A stretch of 64,000 nt of DNA, taken from Anseongella ginsenosidimutans. GTDB taxonomy: Bacteria; Bacteroidota; Bacteroidia; Sphingobacteriales; Sphingobacteriaceae. Each line of letters begins with the position of its first letter. Positions within the stretch are counted from its first letter, which is position 1. Both the position numbers and the translations under genes were made by a program. The stretch spans positions 3,472,001-3,536,000 of the forward strand of contig NZ_CP042432.1 in assembly GCF_008033235.1 (NCBI RefSeq), given 5' to 3'. The notes under the pieces were generated by a model. It was not told where the DNA came from and did not search any database. It saw nothing but the letters and a program-made list of their open reading frames with translations. Shown here one piece after another: positions 17,331 to 25,982 of this stretch.

Positions 17331-17831
17331 TCATTCTTCACTTGAAACGGTACCGTCGGGATAAAGGGATTTATTTTGTTTCAGGGAACCGTTCGCCAGG
17401 TGGAATATAAAATCCTCCGGGCTTCCGGCTTTGCCAATGATCTTCCGGAGGTTAATCTTTAAAAGGAATTCGGCGGAGGGCTGGCAAATGTCGTGTGCGG
17501 GCTCATGGGTCAGCGCCAGGTAAACCTGGCCGGGGTGAGACTCCGCGATGGCGCCGTTCCAGATAATTTTATAAGATTCTTCGGAGCAGCCACCAAGTAC
17601 GCGAATAAACAGGGAATCATCCTGTCTTTTTACTTCCTGGATGGCAAAGGCGGCATTTTCGCCTGTTTGACGGGAGTTAAGCACCTTTTGGTAGGCGGTT
17701 TCGCTTCTTAGCAGGTTATCGTCAAGGAGTACGTCCTGCTGCTCGTCCCCTTTTTTCTCACAGGCAACAAGCACGGCGAATAGCATACACAAGGAAAATG
17801 AGATCCGGAGGAATGAGTAAATATTATTCAT
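17331..17831 (-). CDS. Hypothetical lipoprotein
   Basis: A 166-residue protein with a clear lipoprotein signal: hydrophobic core followed by the lipobox LVAC with Cys24, then an acidic/lysine linker (EKKGDEQQDV). The mature part contains two cysteines (GGCSEESY and DICQPSAEF) that could pair, and a beta-rich pattern (SLFIRVLGG, GQVYLALTHE). I do not recognise a family. It lies upstream of tRNA-Arg on the same strand and 64 bp beyond the stop of the ABC exporter. Confidence 0.7.
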   Translation of the reverse strand: MNNIYSFLRISFSLCMLFAVLVACEKKGDEQQDVLLDDNLLRSETAYQKVLNSRQTGENAAFAIQEVKRQDDSLFIRVLGGCSEESYKIIWNGAIAESHPGQVYLALTHEPAHDICQPSAEFLLKINLRKIIGKAGSPEDFIFHLANGSLKQNKSLYPDGTVSSEE

Positions 17832-17895
17832 ACTATCTGGTTATGGGTTATTGCTGCCAGTACGAAGAAACCCGGATTATCGCTACAGGTACACC

Positions 17896-19638
17896 TTATC
17901 TCCTTTCTCCGACCTGCTGGCGCCACATGGCATAGTATAGCCCTTTTTGTTCCAGAAGTTCCTCGTGGGGGCCGGATTCGGAGATCTTTCCTTTTTCCAG
18001 CACATGGATCGCATCCGCATGCATAATGGTAGAAAGCCGGTGAGCGATGAGAATGGTGATGCGCACACGGCTCAGCGATACATCCCGGATTGTATTGGTT
18101 ATATCTTCTTCGGTCAGGGAATCCAGGGCGGAAGTGGCTTCGTCAAAAATAAGGAGCCGGGGATTTCGCAGGAGTGCGCGGGCAATAGAGATACGTTGTT
18201 TCTCGCCGCCGGAAAGTTTAATGCCGCCTTCCCCAAGCAGGGTATCAATGCCCTTTTCGGACCTGGACAGGAGGTTCGCGCAGGAAGCTTTGTTCAAGGC
18301 TTCCTCTAGTTCCGAACCGCTTGCATGGGGCTTCACGAACAGGAGGTTTTCCCTGATTGTTCCGGCAAATAACTGGGTATCCTGGGTCACCAGCCCGATC
18401 TGCCTCCGCAGTTCATTATAACGGATCTCCGCCGAGGGAATTTCATTAAAGAGAATGGCGCCCGAAACAGGGCGGTAGAGCCCGGCCAGCAGTTTCACCA
18501 GGGTTGACTTTCCCGATCCGGAGGGGCCGACAAAAGCAATGGTTTCACCCGACTTCACTTCAAAACTTATTCCGTCTATCGCGCGGGTACTTGCTGAACG
18601 ATGCCTGAAAACAACATTGTCGAACCGGATATTTTCCAAAGGCCCGGTTTTACGGGGTACTTCGGGCCTTCGTTCAATGGGTTTCTGCATCAGCTGATCA
18701 AAATTCTGCGTAGAGGCTTCCACTTCCCGGTAATGGAGAATGATATTACCCAGATCCTGCAAGGGCCCGAAAATAGAGGTAGAAATAAATTGCATACTGA
18801 TGAGTTCCCCGGTTGTCAGTTCCTGCCGGAAGATCAGCCAAAGCAAGATAAACAAGATCGACTGCTTTAGAAGATTGAGCGCGGTTCCCTGGAAAAAGGA
18901 AAGCGTTCTCACCCGTTTTGTTTTTATCATTTCGAGGTCATAGATCTCCCGGGTATGCACTTTCAGCCGGCGGATCTCGGAAAACGTAAGTCCAAGGCTT
19001 TTCACCAGTTCAATATTGCGGAGCGATTCGGTGATGACCCCTGCCATTTTATTGGTTTCACGGTTAATCGAGCGCTGGACGGTCTTGATCTTTTTGCTTA
19101 GCAGGCCGGTAAGGGAGCCCAGCAGCAGGATGCCGACCACAAAAACGGGGACCAGCAGCCAGTTCTTTGTTACTGAATACCAAACCAGGAATCCAAGGCC
19201 TACAACAGATGAAAAAAGGATATTGATAAAGGAATTCAGAAAGCGTTCCGTGTCGGTACGTACTTTCTGAAGAATGGAAAGGGTTTCGCCGCTGTGCTGT
19301 TCTTCGTATTCCTGGAAGGAAAGCCGCAGGGTTTGCCGGAGCCCGTCATTGAATATCTGCATTCCGAAGCGCTGGACAGCCAGCCGTGTAAAATAGTCCT
19401 GGAAGGCCCTCGCCACCCTTGCTGCCATTGCGACGGCGACTGCTATTGCCAGCCAGTAAAGTACGCCATTGACAAGCTCCTGCCGGGAAAGCTCTCCCGG
19501 ATTCATCGCGTAGTCATCAATTATCTTCCCGAAAATGACCGGGTCGATCAGGTTCAGCAGCTGCGCAATGCCGGCAAGGAACAAGGCAAGCGCGATCCAC
19601 CATTTTTGCTGCCGGAAGTATTTCCAAAGAGTTCGCAT
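17896..19638 (-). CDS. ABC exporter, fused permease and ATPase
   Basis: A 580-residue half-transporter of the MsbA/MDR type. The N-terminal 320 residues contain about six membrane helices (for example WIALALFLAGIAQLL and WLLVPVFVVGILLLGSL). The ATPase domain has Walker A GPSGSGKST near 374, the Q-loop VTQDTQLFAG, signature LSGGEKQRISIARALL near 478, Walker B LLIFDEATSALD near 500 and the H-loop AHRLST. Lengths and motifs are complete. Substrate cannot be read from the sequence; lipid, peptide or drug export are all possible. It starts 3 bp downstream of the quinone-oxidoreductase-like gene and is probably in its operon. Confidence 0.93.
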   Translation of the reverse strand: MRTLWKYFRQQKWWIALALFLAGIAQLLNLIDPVIFGKIIDDYAMNPGELSRQELVNGVLYWLAIAVAVAMAARVARAFQDYFTRLAVQRFGMQIFNDGLRQTLRLSFQEYEEQHSGETLSILQKVRTDTERFLNSFINILFSSVVGLGFLVWYSVTKNWLLVPVFVVGILLLGSLTGLLSKKIKTVQRSINRETNKMAGVITESLRNIELVKSLGLTFSEIRRLKVHTREIYDLEMIKTKRVRTLSFFQGTALNLLKQSILFILLWLIFRQELTTGELISMQFISTSIFGPLQDLGNIILHYREVEASTQNFDQLMQKPIERRPEVPRKTGPLENIRFDNVVFRHRSASTRAIDGISFEVKSGETIAFVGPSGSGKSTLVKLLAGLYRPVSGAILFNEIPSAEIRYNELRRQIGLVTQDTQLFAGTIRENLLFVKPHASGSELEEALNKASCANLLSRSEKGIDTLLGEGGIKLSGGEKQRISIARALLRNPRLLIFDEATSALDSLTEEDITNTIRDVSLSRVRITILIAHRLSTIMHADAIHVLEKGKISESGPHEELLEQKGLYYAMWRQQVGERR

Positions 19639-19641
19639 AGG

Positions 19642-20598
19642 TCAGGAAAGAGGATGGCTTTCATTGATGATAATGACATTTTTTCCCCGGGTGCCGTGGG
19701 ATTCCATCGCCTGGTTTGCTTCAACGATCTTTTCCAAAGGGAACTTATTGTGAATTTCGACCTGCAGTTTACCTTCTTCCAGCAGCTTGGCGATCAGCAG
19801 AAGCTGATCTCTTTCCGGGTGCATCATTGGCCATATCAGGCGAACGTTTCGCTCACGCGCAAGGGCTATCGCCTTCGGATCATTTTTTGTAAAAGAGGGC
19901 AGGCAAACTACGCGGCCGCCTGGCTTTACGCAGGAAATAGAACGGTATAATACCTCCCCGCCCATTGCATCCAGCACAGCATCCACGCCTGCGGCCTTTT
20001 CTTCAAATTTCTCCGTTTTATAATCAATGGGCTGATCTGCTCCCATTTTTACCAGGAAAGGAGCGTTGTCACCAGAGGCTGTGCCGCTCACGCGGGCGCC
20101 GGCCATTTTTGCGAATTGAACCGCCAGGTGCCCTACCCCACCTGCAGCTGCCTGGATCAGCACGTGTTCCCCTGCAGCAAGTTCCAGATGTTCGTGAATC
20201 GCCTGGCAGGCCGTCATTCCCGCCAGCGAAACAGAAGCGGCTGTTTCAAAGGGTACGTTCTCAGGTTTTTTTACCACCAGGCTAGCATCAGCTGAGGCAA
20301 ATCCGGCAAATCCGCCATTCGAAGGCAAAAATGCAAAAACGGGGTCGCCGGGAACGAGGCCGGACACCTGCCCGCCCAGGGCCGCGACCCTGCCGCTTAC
20401 TTCTTTGCCCGGCACGGCAGGCAATACCAGGTCTTTACAGGAAATATGCGTTCCCGCCCTGATCTTCGTATCCACTGGGTTCAACCCGGCGGCCACTACC
20501 CGGATAAGAACATCCTTTTCGCCAATAGCAGGGCGGGCCGTATTCTCCACCCGCAGCACATCTGCAGGGCCGAAGCGGTAAAACAGCGCCGCATTCAT
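19642..20598 (-). CDS. NADP-dependent zinc-free alcohol dehydrogenase / quinone oxidoreductase family (MDR)
   Basis: A 318-residue medium-chain dehydrogenase/reductase without the catalytic zinc ligands. Visible are the N-terminal GroES-like domain (FYRFGPADVLRVE, GLNPVDTKIRAG), GKEVSGRVAALG, and the Rossmann motif AAAGGVGHLAVQFAK. I place the start at ATG 20598, which overlaps the stop of the upstream GNAT gene as ATGA, rather than at the in-frame starts 5 or 18 codons earlier. Typical activity is NADPH-dependent reduction of quinones or enones. It sits between a GNAT acetyltransferase and an ABC exporter, a three-gene detoxification-flavoured operon. Confidence 0.88.
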   Translation of the reverse strand: MNAALFYRFGPADVLRVENTARPAIGEKDVLIRVVAAGLNPVDTKIRAGTHISCKDLVLPAVPGKEVSGRVAALGGQVSGLVPGDPVFAFLPSNGGFAGFASADASLVVKKPENVPFETAASVSLAGMTACQAIHEHLELAAGEHVLIQAAAGGVGHLAVQFAKMAGARVSGTASGDNAPFLVKMGADQPIDYKTEKFEEKAAGVDAVLDAMGGEVLYRSISCVKPGGRVVCLPSFTKNDPKAIALARERNVRLIWPMMHPERDQLLLIAKLLEEGKLQVEIHNKFPLEKIVEANQAMESHGTRGKNVIIINESHPLS

Positions 20599-21128
20599 AC
20601 GATCTTGTTCCATCTGTTCCACTCCTCCCGGTTTAGCTGGTACACCTTGCAAAGATCATCGCCGAATTGTCTTTTTTTCACGAAACGAAAGCCAAGCCGT
20701 TCATAAAAACGATGCGCGCGCAAATTGCTTTCCAGCGGATCAATGAGTATCCCGGTAATGGCTTTCTTCTTAAAACATCGTTCGAGCGCGGCCTGCATCA
20801 TTGCGGTGCCGTATCCCTTTCCAAGATCCGCTTCTTCGCCGATCCAGATATCAATGGCGCGAAGGTTTGCGGGGACGTCGCCCCAGTAATGCGAATCTTC
20901 AAGGGCGGGGTCAATGATTTGCAGAAAGCCAATGGGCCTTCCATCGAGTTCTGCTATCAGCTGTTCCCGCCAGTAAGGATCACGTACGAGTTCCGTCTCC
21001 CATTGCCAGTCATCATTCGGGTCGCATGCGATAACATGCGGCTGCTTGTCCCAATGGCGCAGGAGGGAAAGGTCATTCAGGCTGGCCTTCCGCAGCCGCA
21101 AATCTGTTCCGGAATGCTTACTTTTCAT
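20595..21128 (-). CDS. GNAT family N-acetyltransferase (AAC(6')-like)
   Basis: A 177-residue acetyl-CoA-dependent acetyltransferase from ATG 21128 (MKSKHSGTDLRLRKAS); the frame remains open 20 codons upstream but that part looks non-coding. The sequence resembles the aminoglycoside 6'-acetyltransferase-like branch: LRLRKASLNDLSLLRHW, DPYWREQLIAELDGRPIGFLQIIDP, and the acetyl-CoA loop DLGKGYGTAMMQAALERCF, then FYERLGFRFVKKRQFGDD. Whether it acts on an aminoglycoside, a metabolite or a protein cannot be told. It is coupled to the downstream oxidoreductase by a 4-base overlap. Confidence 0.87.
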   Translation of the reverse strand: MKSKHSGTDLRLRKASLNDLSLLRHWDKQPHVIACDPNDDWQWETELVRDPYWREQLIAELDGRPIGFLQIIDPALEDSHYWGDVPANLRAIDIWIGEEADLGKGYGTAMMQAALERCFKKKAITGILIDPLESNLRAHRFYERLGFRFVKKRQFGDDLCKVYQLNREEWNRWNKIV

Positions 21129-21218
21129 CAGATGTCTTGTATTTAGCCAAAAATAAAGATATGAGAATTCCCGAAGACCGTGAAACATCCTTATGGGTGT
21201 AACAATACTGCCATCAAT

Positions 21219-22442
21219 TCAAGCCTTTAATTTTTTTTGAATGCTTTGTTTGTCTCCTTTGGTTTTGGCCAGTGAAAGGGCCCTAAGGTAGTGTGACCGG
21301 GCTTTGCTGTCATCGATACCGGTATAGAGCGCGCCAAGCAAAGTATAATAATAATGATTATTAGTTAATGGCAGCTTTTCAGCCTCCCTGATCGCCGCCA
21401 CGCGCCCATGTACCTTTGAAAAAGCATAAGTACGGTTAAGGGCCGCAACAGGCGAATAGCGGACCAGCAGCAGCAGGTTGTACAGGTTTAAAACTTCCTT
21501 CCACTTTTCTACGGTGTCTGTTTTATTGGTATAATGGAAAGCAATGGCGGCTTCGAGGTGATAAGGGGAGATCTGATTTCCGCGAGCGGCTTTTCGCAGC
21601 AGTTCTGCTCCCCTGGAAATTAATTCGCGGTTCCAGAGGCTTTCGTCCTGGTCCCGGAATAAGATCATTTCGCCGTTATCATTTTGCCTGGCGGCAAACC
21701 GCGAAGAATGAAAGCACATCAGGGCTAGCAACGCGCTTACTTCCGGCCGGGCGGTAAGCGGCGTATCAAGCAGCAAAGCGGCCAGGCGCATGGCTTCAAG
21801 GCAGAGATCCCTGCGCAGCGTCATGTTATTACTTTCGGAATAATACCCTTCGCTGTACAAGAGATATATCGTGGTAAGGACGGCATCAAGACGGACGGAA
21901 ATTTCAGCTTCCCGGGGAAATTCCACCGGGGCTTTTTCCTGTTTCAGTTTTTCTTTCGCCCTGAAAAGCCGCTTATTGATCGTTTCCTTGTTGCTCAAAA
22001 AAGCGGTAGCAATTTCTTCGATGCCAAATCCGCAAAGAATACGCAGCGCCAGCGCCACCTGGGATTCCCTGCCAATTGCCGGGTGACAGATGGCAAACAG
22101 CATCCGCAGCTGGCTATCCCTGATCTTTTCTTCGGAAAAATCTATTTCCATTTCTTCGGACGAGCTGCCACCTTTCAGCTCGCCCGCAATTTTATCTGTG
22201 AAAAGCCGGCTGCGGCTAAACTGGTTTCGGGCCTTATTTTTGGCGACGGTGTATAGCCAGGCAGCCGGATTTTCAGGAATACCCTTTCGGGGCCAGGTTT
22301 CAAGAGCTGCAATAAATGTTTCGCTTGCAATGTCTTCCGCCAGATCCATATTTACCATGCCGAAGTGGCTGCAAAGCGTTGCCGCTATTTTCCTGAACTC
22401 CGTCCGGAACAGATGGGGTATTAACTCCTGCTGTTTCATCAA
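21219..22442 (-). CDS. ECF sigma factor of the ECF42 type with C-terminal TPR-like domain
   Basis: A 407-residue protein. The N-terminal 165 residues are a sigma-70 region 2 and region 4 pair (VNMDLAEDIASETFIAALETWPRKG and LALRILCGFGIEEIATAFLSNKETINKRLFRAKEKLK). The remaining 240 residues form a helical extension (DUF6596-like) containing the conserved YLLYSEGYY and LLVRYSPVAALNRTYAF segments. This architecture belongs to ECF42, which has no classical anti-sigma factor; the extension is thought to be needed for activity. The start overlaps the stop of the YCII/DGPF gene, the standard ECF42 partner. The target promoter is probably the operon itself. Confidence 0.92.
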   Translation of the reverse strand: MMKQQELIPHLFRTEFRKIAATLCSHFGMVNMDLAEDIASETFIAALETWPRKGIPENPAAWLYTVAKNKARNQFSRSRLFTDKIAGELKGGSSSEEMEIDFSEEKIRDSQLRMLFAICHPAIGRESQVALALRILCGFGIEEIATAFLSNKETINKRLFRAKEKLKQEKAPVEFPREAEISVRLDAVLTTIYLLYSEGYYSESNNMTLRRDLCLEAMRLAALLLDTPLTARPEVSALLALMCFHSSRFAARQNDNGEMILFRDQDESLWNRELISRGAELLRKAARGNQISPYHLEAAIAFHYTNKTDTVEKWKEVLNLYNLLLLVRYSPVAALNRTYAFSKVHGRVAAIREAEKLPLTNNHYYYTLLGALYTGIDDSKARSHYLRALSLAKTKGDKQSIQKKLKA

Positions 22443-22783
22443 TGCCGCAGGATTTTGCGCACTTCCACACTGTTCCCTTCGCCTTGCAAAACCGGGCTTC
22501 CCTTGGCAAAATCCACTGCCTCCTCCAGGGACGCTGCCCGGAGAATCACATAGCCTCCGATAGTTTCCTTAATATCCCCAAAAGGCCCGTTAATAACCAC
22601 ATTGCCGTGCTTTACCACCCGGCTGGCATCAAATGAAAGCCCGTTTCCCTGGTTCACCAGCTTATTTTGAGCGGCGATACCACCCAGCCAGTCCATGGTT
22701 TGCTCCATCCAGACCTGGATCTGTTCGGGAGAAGCAACCTTGCTTCCATCTTCGTGTCTGAAAATCAACATAAATTCGTCCAT
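22439..22783 (-). CDS. YCII/DGPF domain protein
   Basis: A 114-residue ferredoxin-like-fold protein of the YCII-related (DGPF) family. The characteristic motif reads NGPFGDIKETIGGY at about 64-77, preceded by an N-terminal strand MDEFMLIFRHEDG and followed by the C-terminal VEVRKIL strand. YCII proteins are genetic partners of ECF42 sigma factors, and here the 3' end overlaps the sigma-factor start by 4 bases. It may sense a small molecule or act as an enzyme under control of the sigma factor; its biochemical role is unknown. Confidence 0.92.
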   Translation of the reverse strand: MDEFMLIFRHEDGSKVASPEQIQVWMEQTMDWLGGIAAQNKLVNQGNGLSFDASRVVKHGNVVINGPFGDIKETIGGYVILRAASLEEAVDFAKGSPVLQGEGNSVEVRKILRH

Positions 22784-22862
22784 GGTGTTAAATTTAATGG
22801 TTAACTATTCATTCACATCCATGACAAACAGCCCGCCCAAAATTGGACAGCATTCCACGGGA

Positions 22863-24134
22863 TTATTCAAGCTGGTAAATCAGTACGTCTCCCGGGGCTA
22901 TAAGCTGCTTTTCGGAATAAAGAGAAGCGGGCGCCAGGCTGCCGTCCTTCATAACCCGTTTTACTTCTCCTTCAAACGACAATCCCAGGGCCAGGCGTTC
23001 CCGAAAATCGCGGTTAACGATTACCAGGTAACGGTGCAAACCATTTCGCAGTTCCGAAACCAATGCGCCTTCAGACTGCGGTCCCCTTCCGGACCCTGTT
23101 TTATTTATCTTGTCAATCACTTCCAGGCGGCTAACGTTAGCAGGCAAAGCAGATAAACGGTTGGTGTGCGACGGGATTTGATTACCTATATGGCCTGCCT
23201 GAATTAGTTCTGCGCCGAGGAATACGGGCGTTAATGCAATTATTTCCTGATTCAGGGCAGTTATCTTATCATAAACATCGGTGCGTTTGCCGTCAAGCCC
23301 GATAGGCCCGTGATGGAAATTCCAGTTTGGGTTCTTTCCCGGGGTCCAGTATGTAAAATATTGCAGTCCCTGGGCACCGTATGCCAGGTTACTGAACTGC
23401 TGAAGGCGCATTTGGGCAACATCGGGGATGGGATAAGGATCATGGGCAACAGCCAGCGAAAATGCCCAGAAAGGCTTACCCGCCTTCCTGGCTTCATCCG
23501 AAAAAATCTCCAGGTTCTCATAATAATTATCACGCAGATGGTAGCCGGTTTCATCTTCTACGACCGGGTAATGATCGAATGAAAGCACCTGGGTGGGAAC
23601 TTCTTCTATATACCGGTGAACGTAGTCCCGGTAGCTGCTGGCTTGCAACTGCTCCAGACTGGCGTACGTGGGCAAAAGATTCAGATAACAAAAATGCTCC
23701 CTGTCAACTTTCTGTATTTCGCGGGCCCATGCGCCCAGATCTGCAAATTCACCTGCGGAAGGCTCGTCACGCAGGTAATAGCCTGCCAGCGCAGGATGCT
23801 TCATAAAACGCTTTACGGTCGCTGCAGTTTCCGTCCGTAATTCAGGACAGGCGATGATCAGCTTCACCCCGGCTTTTTTCGCGGCATCCAGCGCCTTTTG
23901 TACAGCTTCCGCATTGGGATAATTGGTAAAAGAGTGATTTATACCAGTCTCTTTCAATTCCCTGAAGCGCGCCGCGCTGGTTTCTTCCGCCGGAATGCTA
24001 TACCAGGCCAATATGGGCATTTCCGCCGAAGGGCTTAATTTTGGATAGGCGTTTTGGCCGGTTCTCTGGCCATTGATCGCTCCACAGCCACTAAGGAGGA
24101 AAGCGAAGAGATAAAGGAAGGAATTAAGTTTCAT
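22863..24134 (-). CDS. Secreted TIM-barrel glycoside-hydrolase-like lipoprotein
   Basis: A 423-residue exported protein with lipobox LLSGC (Cys17). The mature region looks like a (beta/alpha)8 barrel of the GH42/GH-A type: ILAWYSIPAEET, FRELKETGINHSFTNYP, AKKAGVKLIIACPE, HPALAGYYLRDEPSAGEF near 115-130 (a DEP acid motif typical of this superfamily), VLSFDHYPV, then GKPFWAFSLAV and GAQGLQYFTYWTPG. A small beta domain follows (HRYLVIVNRDF). A second catalytic acid cannot be assigned with confidence. It is divergent from the orphan sigma-factor gene across a 160-bp gap. Confidence 0.72.
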   Translation of the reverse strand: MKLNSFLYLFAFLLSGCGAINGQRTGQNAYPKLSPSAEMPILAWYSIPAEETSAARFRELKETGINHSFTNYPNAEAVQKALDAAKKAGVKLIIACPELRTETAATVKRFMKHPALAGYYLRDEPSAGEFADLGAWAREIQKVDREHFCYLNLLPTYASLEQLQASSYRDYVHRYIEEVPTQVLSFDHYPVVEDETGYHLRDNYYENLEIFSDEARKAGKPFWAFSLAVAHDPYPIPDVAQMRLQQFSNLAYGAQGLQYFTYWTPGKNPNWNFHHGPIGLDGKRTDVYDKITALNQEIIALTPVFLGAELIQAGHIGNQIPSHTNRLSALPANVSRLEVIDKINKTGSGRGPQSEGALVSELRNGLHRYLVIVNRDFRERLALGLSFEGEVKRVMKDGSLAPASLYSEKQLIAPGDVLIYQLE

Positions 24135-24303
24135 ATGCTATTATAGGTTTAACCGGCCTAATATAAGGATGTCTCTGGAAACTGCTTTCAAAATGCTTCT
24201 TTTGCTTATTTCCGATTTGATTTCACTTTCAAATTCGTAAATTCGAAACTAATTTCCAAGGCCCGGCGACAGCGGTACAGAAGGGATAAATAAAGTGACG
24301 ATC

Positions 24304-24870
24304 ATGGCAGATGAGCAAAGCTATTGGCATAACTTCATTGCCGGAAAGGAGGCTGCCTTTCGCATGCTTTACGATCGTTATATTGATCAGTTATTTTCTT
24401 TTGGAAGCAACTATTGTAACGAGCGAGAAACAATAAAAGACGCAATTCATGACCTGTTCATTGATCTTTACCGGTACCGGTCCAATCTCAACCCCCAAGT
24501 AAACATAACCGCCTACCTCTATTCTTCTTTGCGCCGGAAATTAGCTTTACTGCTGAAGAAGACCAGCCAGCAGGAAACACTCGGAGAGCAACATGCAGAT
24601 CTTGACTTTCTCCTGGACGGGAACAAGGAAGCCAGTATGATACGGGACGAAAAAGAAAGGGAGCTGCTGGAATTGCTTTCGAAAGAAATACAAAAGCTTC
24701 CTGCGCGCCAGCGGGAAGTGCTTTATCTCCGGTTCACGCTTGAACTGTCTTACCAGGAAACAGCCGAAATAATGGATATTTCCATCGCGACCGCCAGAAC
24801 GCTTGTATACCGGGCGCTCAGGCAACTACGCAGCAATATGGAAGAAGAAAAAGTACCTCTTTTACCTTAG
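24304..24870 (+). CDS. ECF RNA polymerase sigma factor (FecI-like), no adjacent anti-sigma gene
   Basis: A 188-residue sigma factor starting at ATG 24304 (MADEQSYWHNFIAGKEAAF); a GTG three codons upstream is possible. Region 2 (FRMLYDRYIDQLFSFGSNYC, IKDAIHDLFIDLYRYR) and region 4 (LPARQREVLYLRFTLELSYQETAEIMDISIATARTLVYRALRQLR) are complete. It belongs to the Bacteroidota FecI-like group, which normally sits next to a fecR gene. None follows here: the next gene, 23 bp on, is a convergent luciferase-like oxidoreductase. It is therefore an orphan, possibly controlling the divergent TIM-barrel lipoprotein. Confidence 0.92.
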   Translation: MADEQSYWHNFIAGKEAAFRMLYDRYIDQLFSFGSNYCNERETIKDAIHDLFIDLYRYRSNLNPQVNITAYLYSSLRRKLALLLKKTSQQETLGEQHADLDFLLDGNKEASMIRDEKERELLELLSKEIQKLPARQREVLYLRFTLELSYQETAEIMDISIATARTLVYRALRQLRSNMEEEKVPLLP

Positions 24871-24893
24871 CACTATGTTACGACAGTGCAATG

Positions 24894-25934
24894 TTACGAT
24901 CCCTGAAGCGCCTTTTTTACAGCTGGTACCACTTCGTTTGCGAAAAGCGCTATTGACTCCTTCATAGCCTCGTGGCCCGGGTCCCCTACGTCCATATGTG
25001 CAATAAAGCGGGTAAGGCCAAACATCTTACTGACTTTGATTATTTTATCCGCTACTTCCTTCGGTTCTCCCATAAACAAGGCGCCATGAGAACTGACCCC
25101 GGCTTCGAACTGCGAACGGGAATAAGGAGGCCACCCCCGGGAACGCCCTACCCGGTCCATCTGGGCGGCGTAGGAAGGAAAATAATCAGATAGCAGTGAG
25201 GAACCGGAAGCCGCGACAAAGGTATGTGAATGAACGCCGAGTTGCAGGTTATCAAGCGAATGCCCGCTATCGGTATATATTTTCCGGTAGTATTCTACAT
25301 GATCCCCGAACTGGGCCGGGGTACCGCCAATAATGGCCAGCATCATGGGTAGTCCAAGAATACCTGCCCGGCGTATCGAAGCCGGTGTTCCGCCAACGGC
25401 GATCCAAACTGGTATTTGGCGGCCGCCCAACGCTCTTGGATAAATTTCCTGTTCCTGCAGTGCTTGCCTGAATTTTCCCCGCCAGCTTACTGTTTTATCG
25501 CGGTTAACAGTTAATAGCAATTCCAGCTTCTCGGAAAATAACGCGTCGTAATCTTCCAGGCGATAACCATATAAGGGAAAGGATTCGATAAAGCTACCGC
25601 GGCCGGCAATGATCTCCGCACGGCCGGATGAAAGAAGATCAAGCGTAGCGTAGTCCTGGTACACCTTTACCGGGTCTGCCGAACTCAATACCGTCACACC
25701 GCTGGCGAGCTTTATATTCTTTGTAACACTCGCGAGCGCCGCCAGCATCACTTCGGTGGAAGCAATGGCATAATCCGCGCGGTGATGTTCACCCAATGCC
25801 ACCACATCCAGGCCAAGCTGATCAGCCAGCTTAATTTCTTCCACCATTTCCGCCAGCCGCTGCTCCGCAGGGCGAAATTTGCCGGACTGCCCGCTATAAG
25901 CCAAATCCCCAAACATCCCGATTCCGAATTCCAT
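24894..25934 (-). CDS. LLM class flavin-dependent oxidoreductase
   Basis: A 346-residue bacterial-luciferase-like monooxygenase. The family pattern is clear: MEFGIGMFGDL at the start, AEEIKLADQLGLDVVALGEHH-type helix and strand, STEVMLAALASVTKNIKLASGVTVLSSADPVKV, LDLLSSGRAEIIAGRGSF, and a substrate-side IPVWIAVGGTPASIRRAG segment. These enzymes use FMNH2 or F420 supplied by a reductase. No partner reductase is seen next to it. Substrate unknown. Confidence 0.92.
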   Translation of the reverse strand: MEFGIGMFGDLAYSGQSGKFRPAEQRLAEMVEEIKLADQLGLDVVALGEHHRADYAIASTEVMLAALASVTKNIKLASGVTVLSSADPVKVYQDYATLDLLSSGRAEIIAGRGSFIESFPLYGYRLEDYDALFSEKLELLLTVNRDKTVSWRGKFRQALQEQEIYPRALGGRQIPVWIAVGGTPASIRRAGILGLPMMLAIIGGTPAQFGDHVEYYRKIYTDSGHSLDNLQLGVHSHTFVAASGSSLLSDYFPSYAAQMDRVGRSRGWPPYSRSQFEAGVSSHGALFMGEPKEVADKIIKVSKMFGLTRFIAHMDVGDPGHEAMKESIALFANEVVPAVKKALQGS

Positions 25935-25982
25935 CTTTCAATAATTAAATCCGTAAACAAAATTAATTCACAGCAAGCCTGC

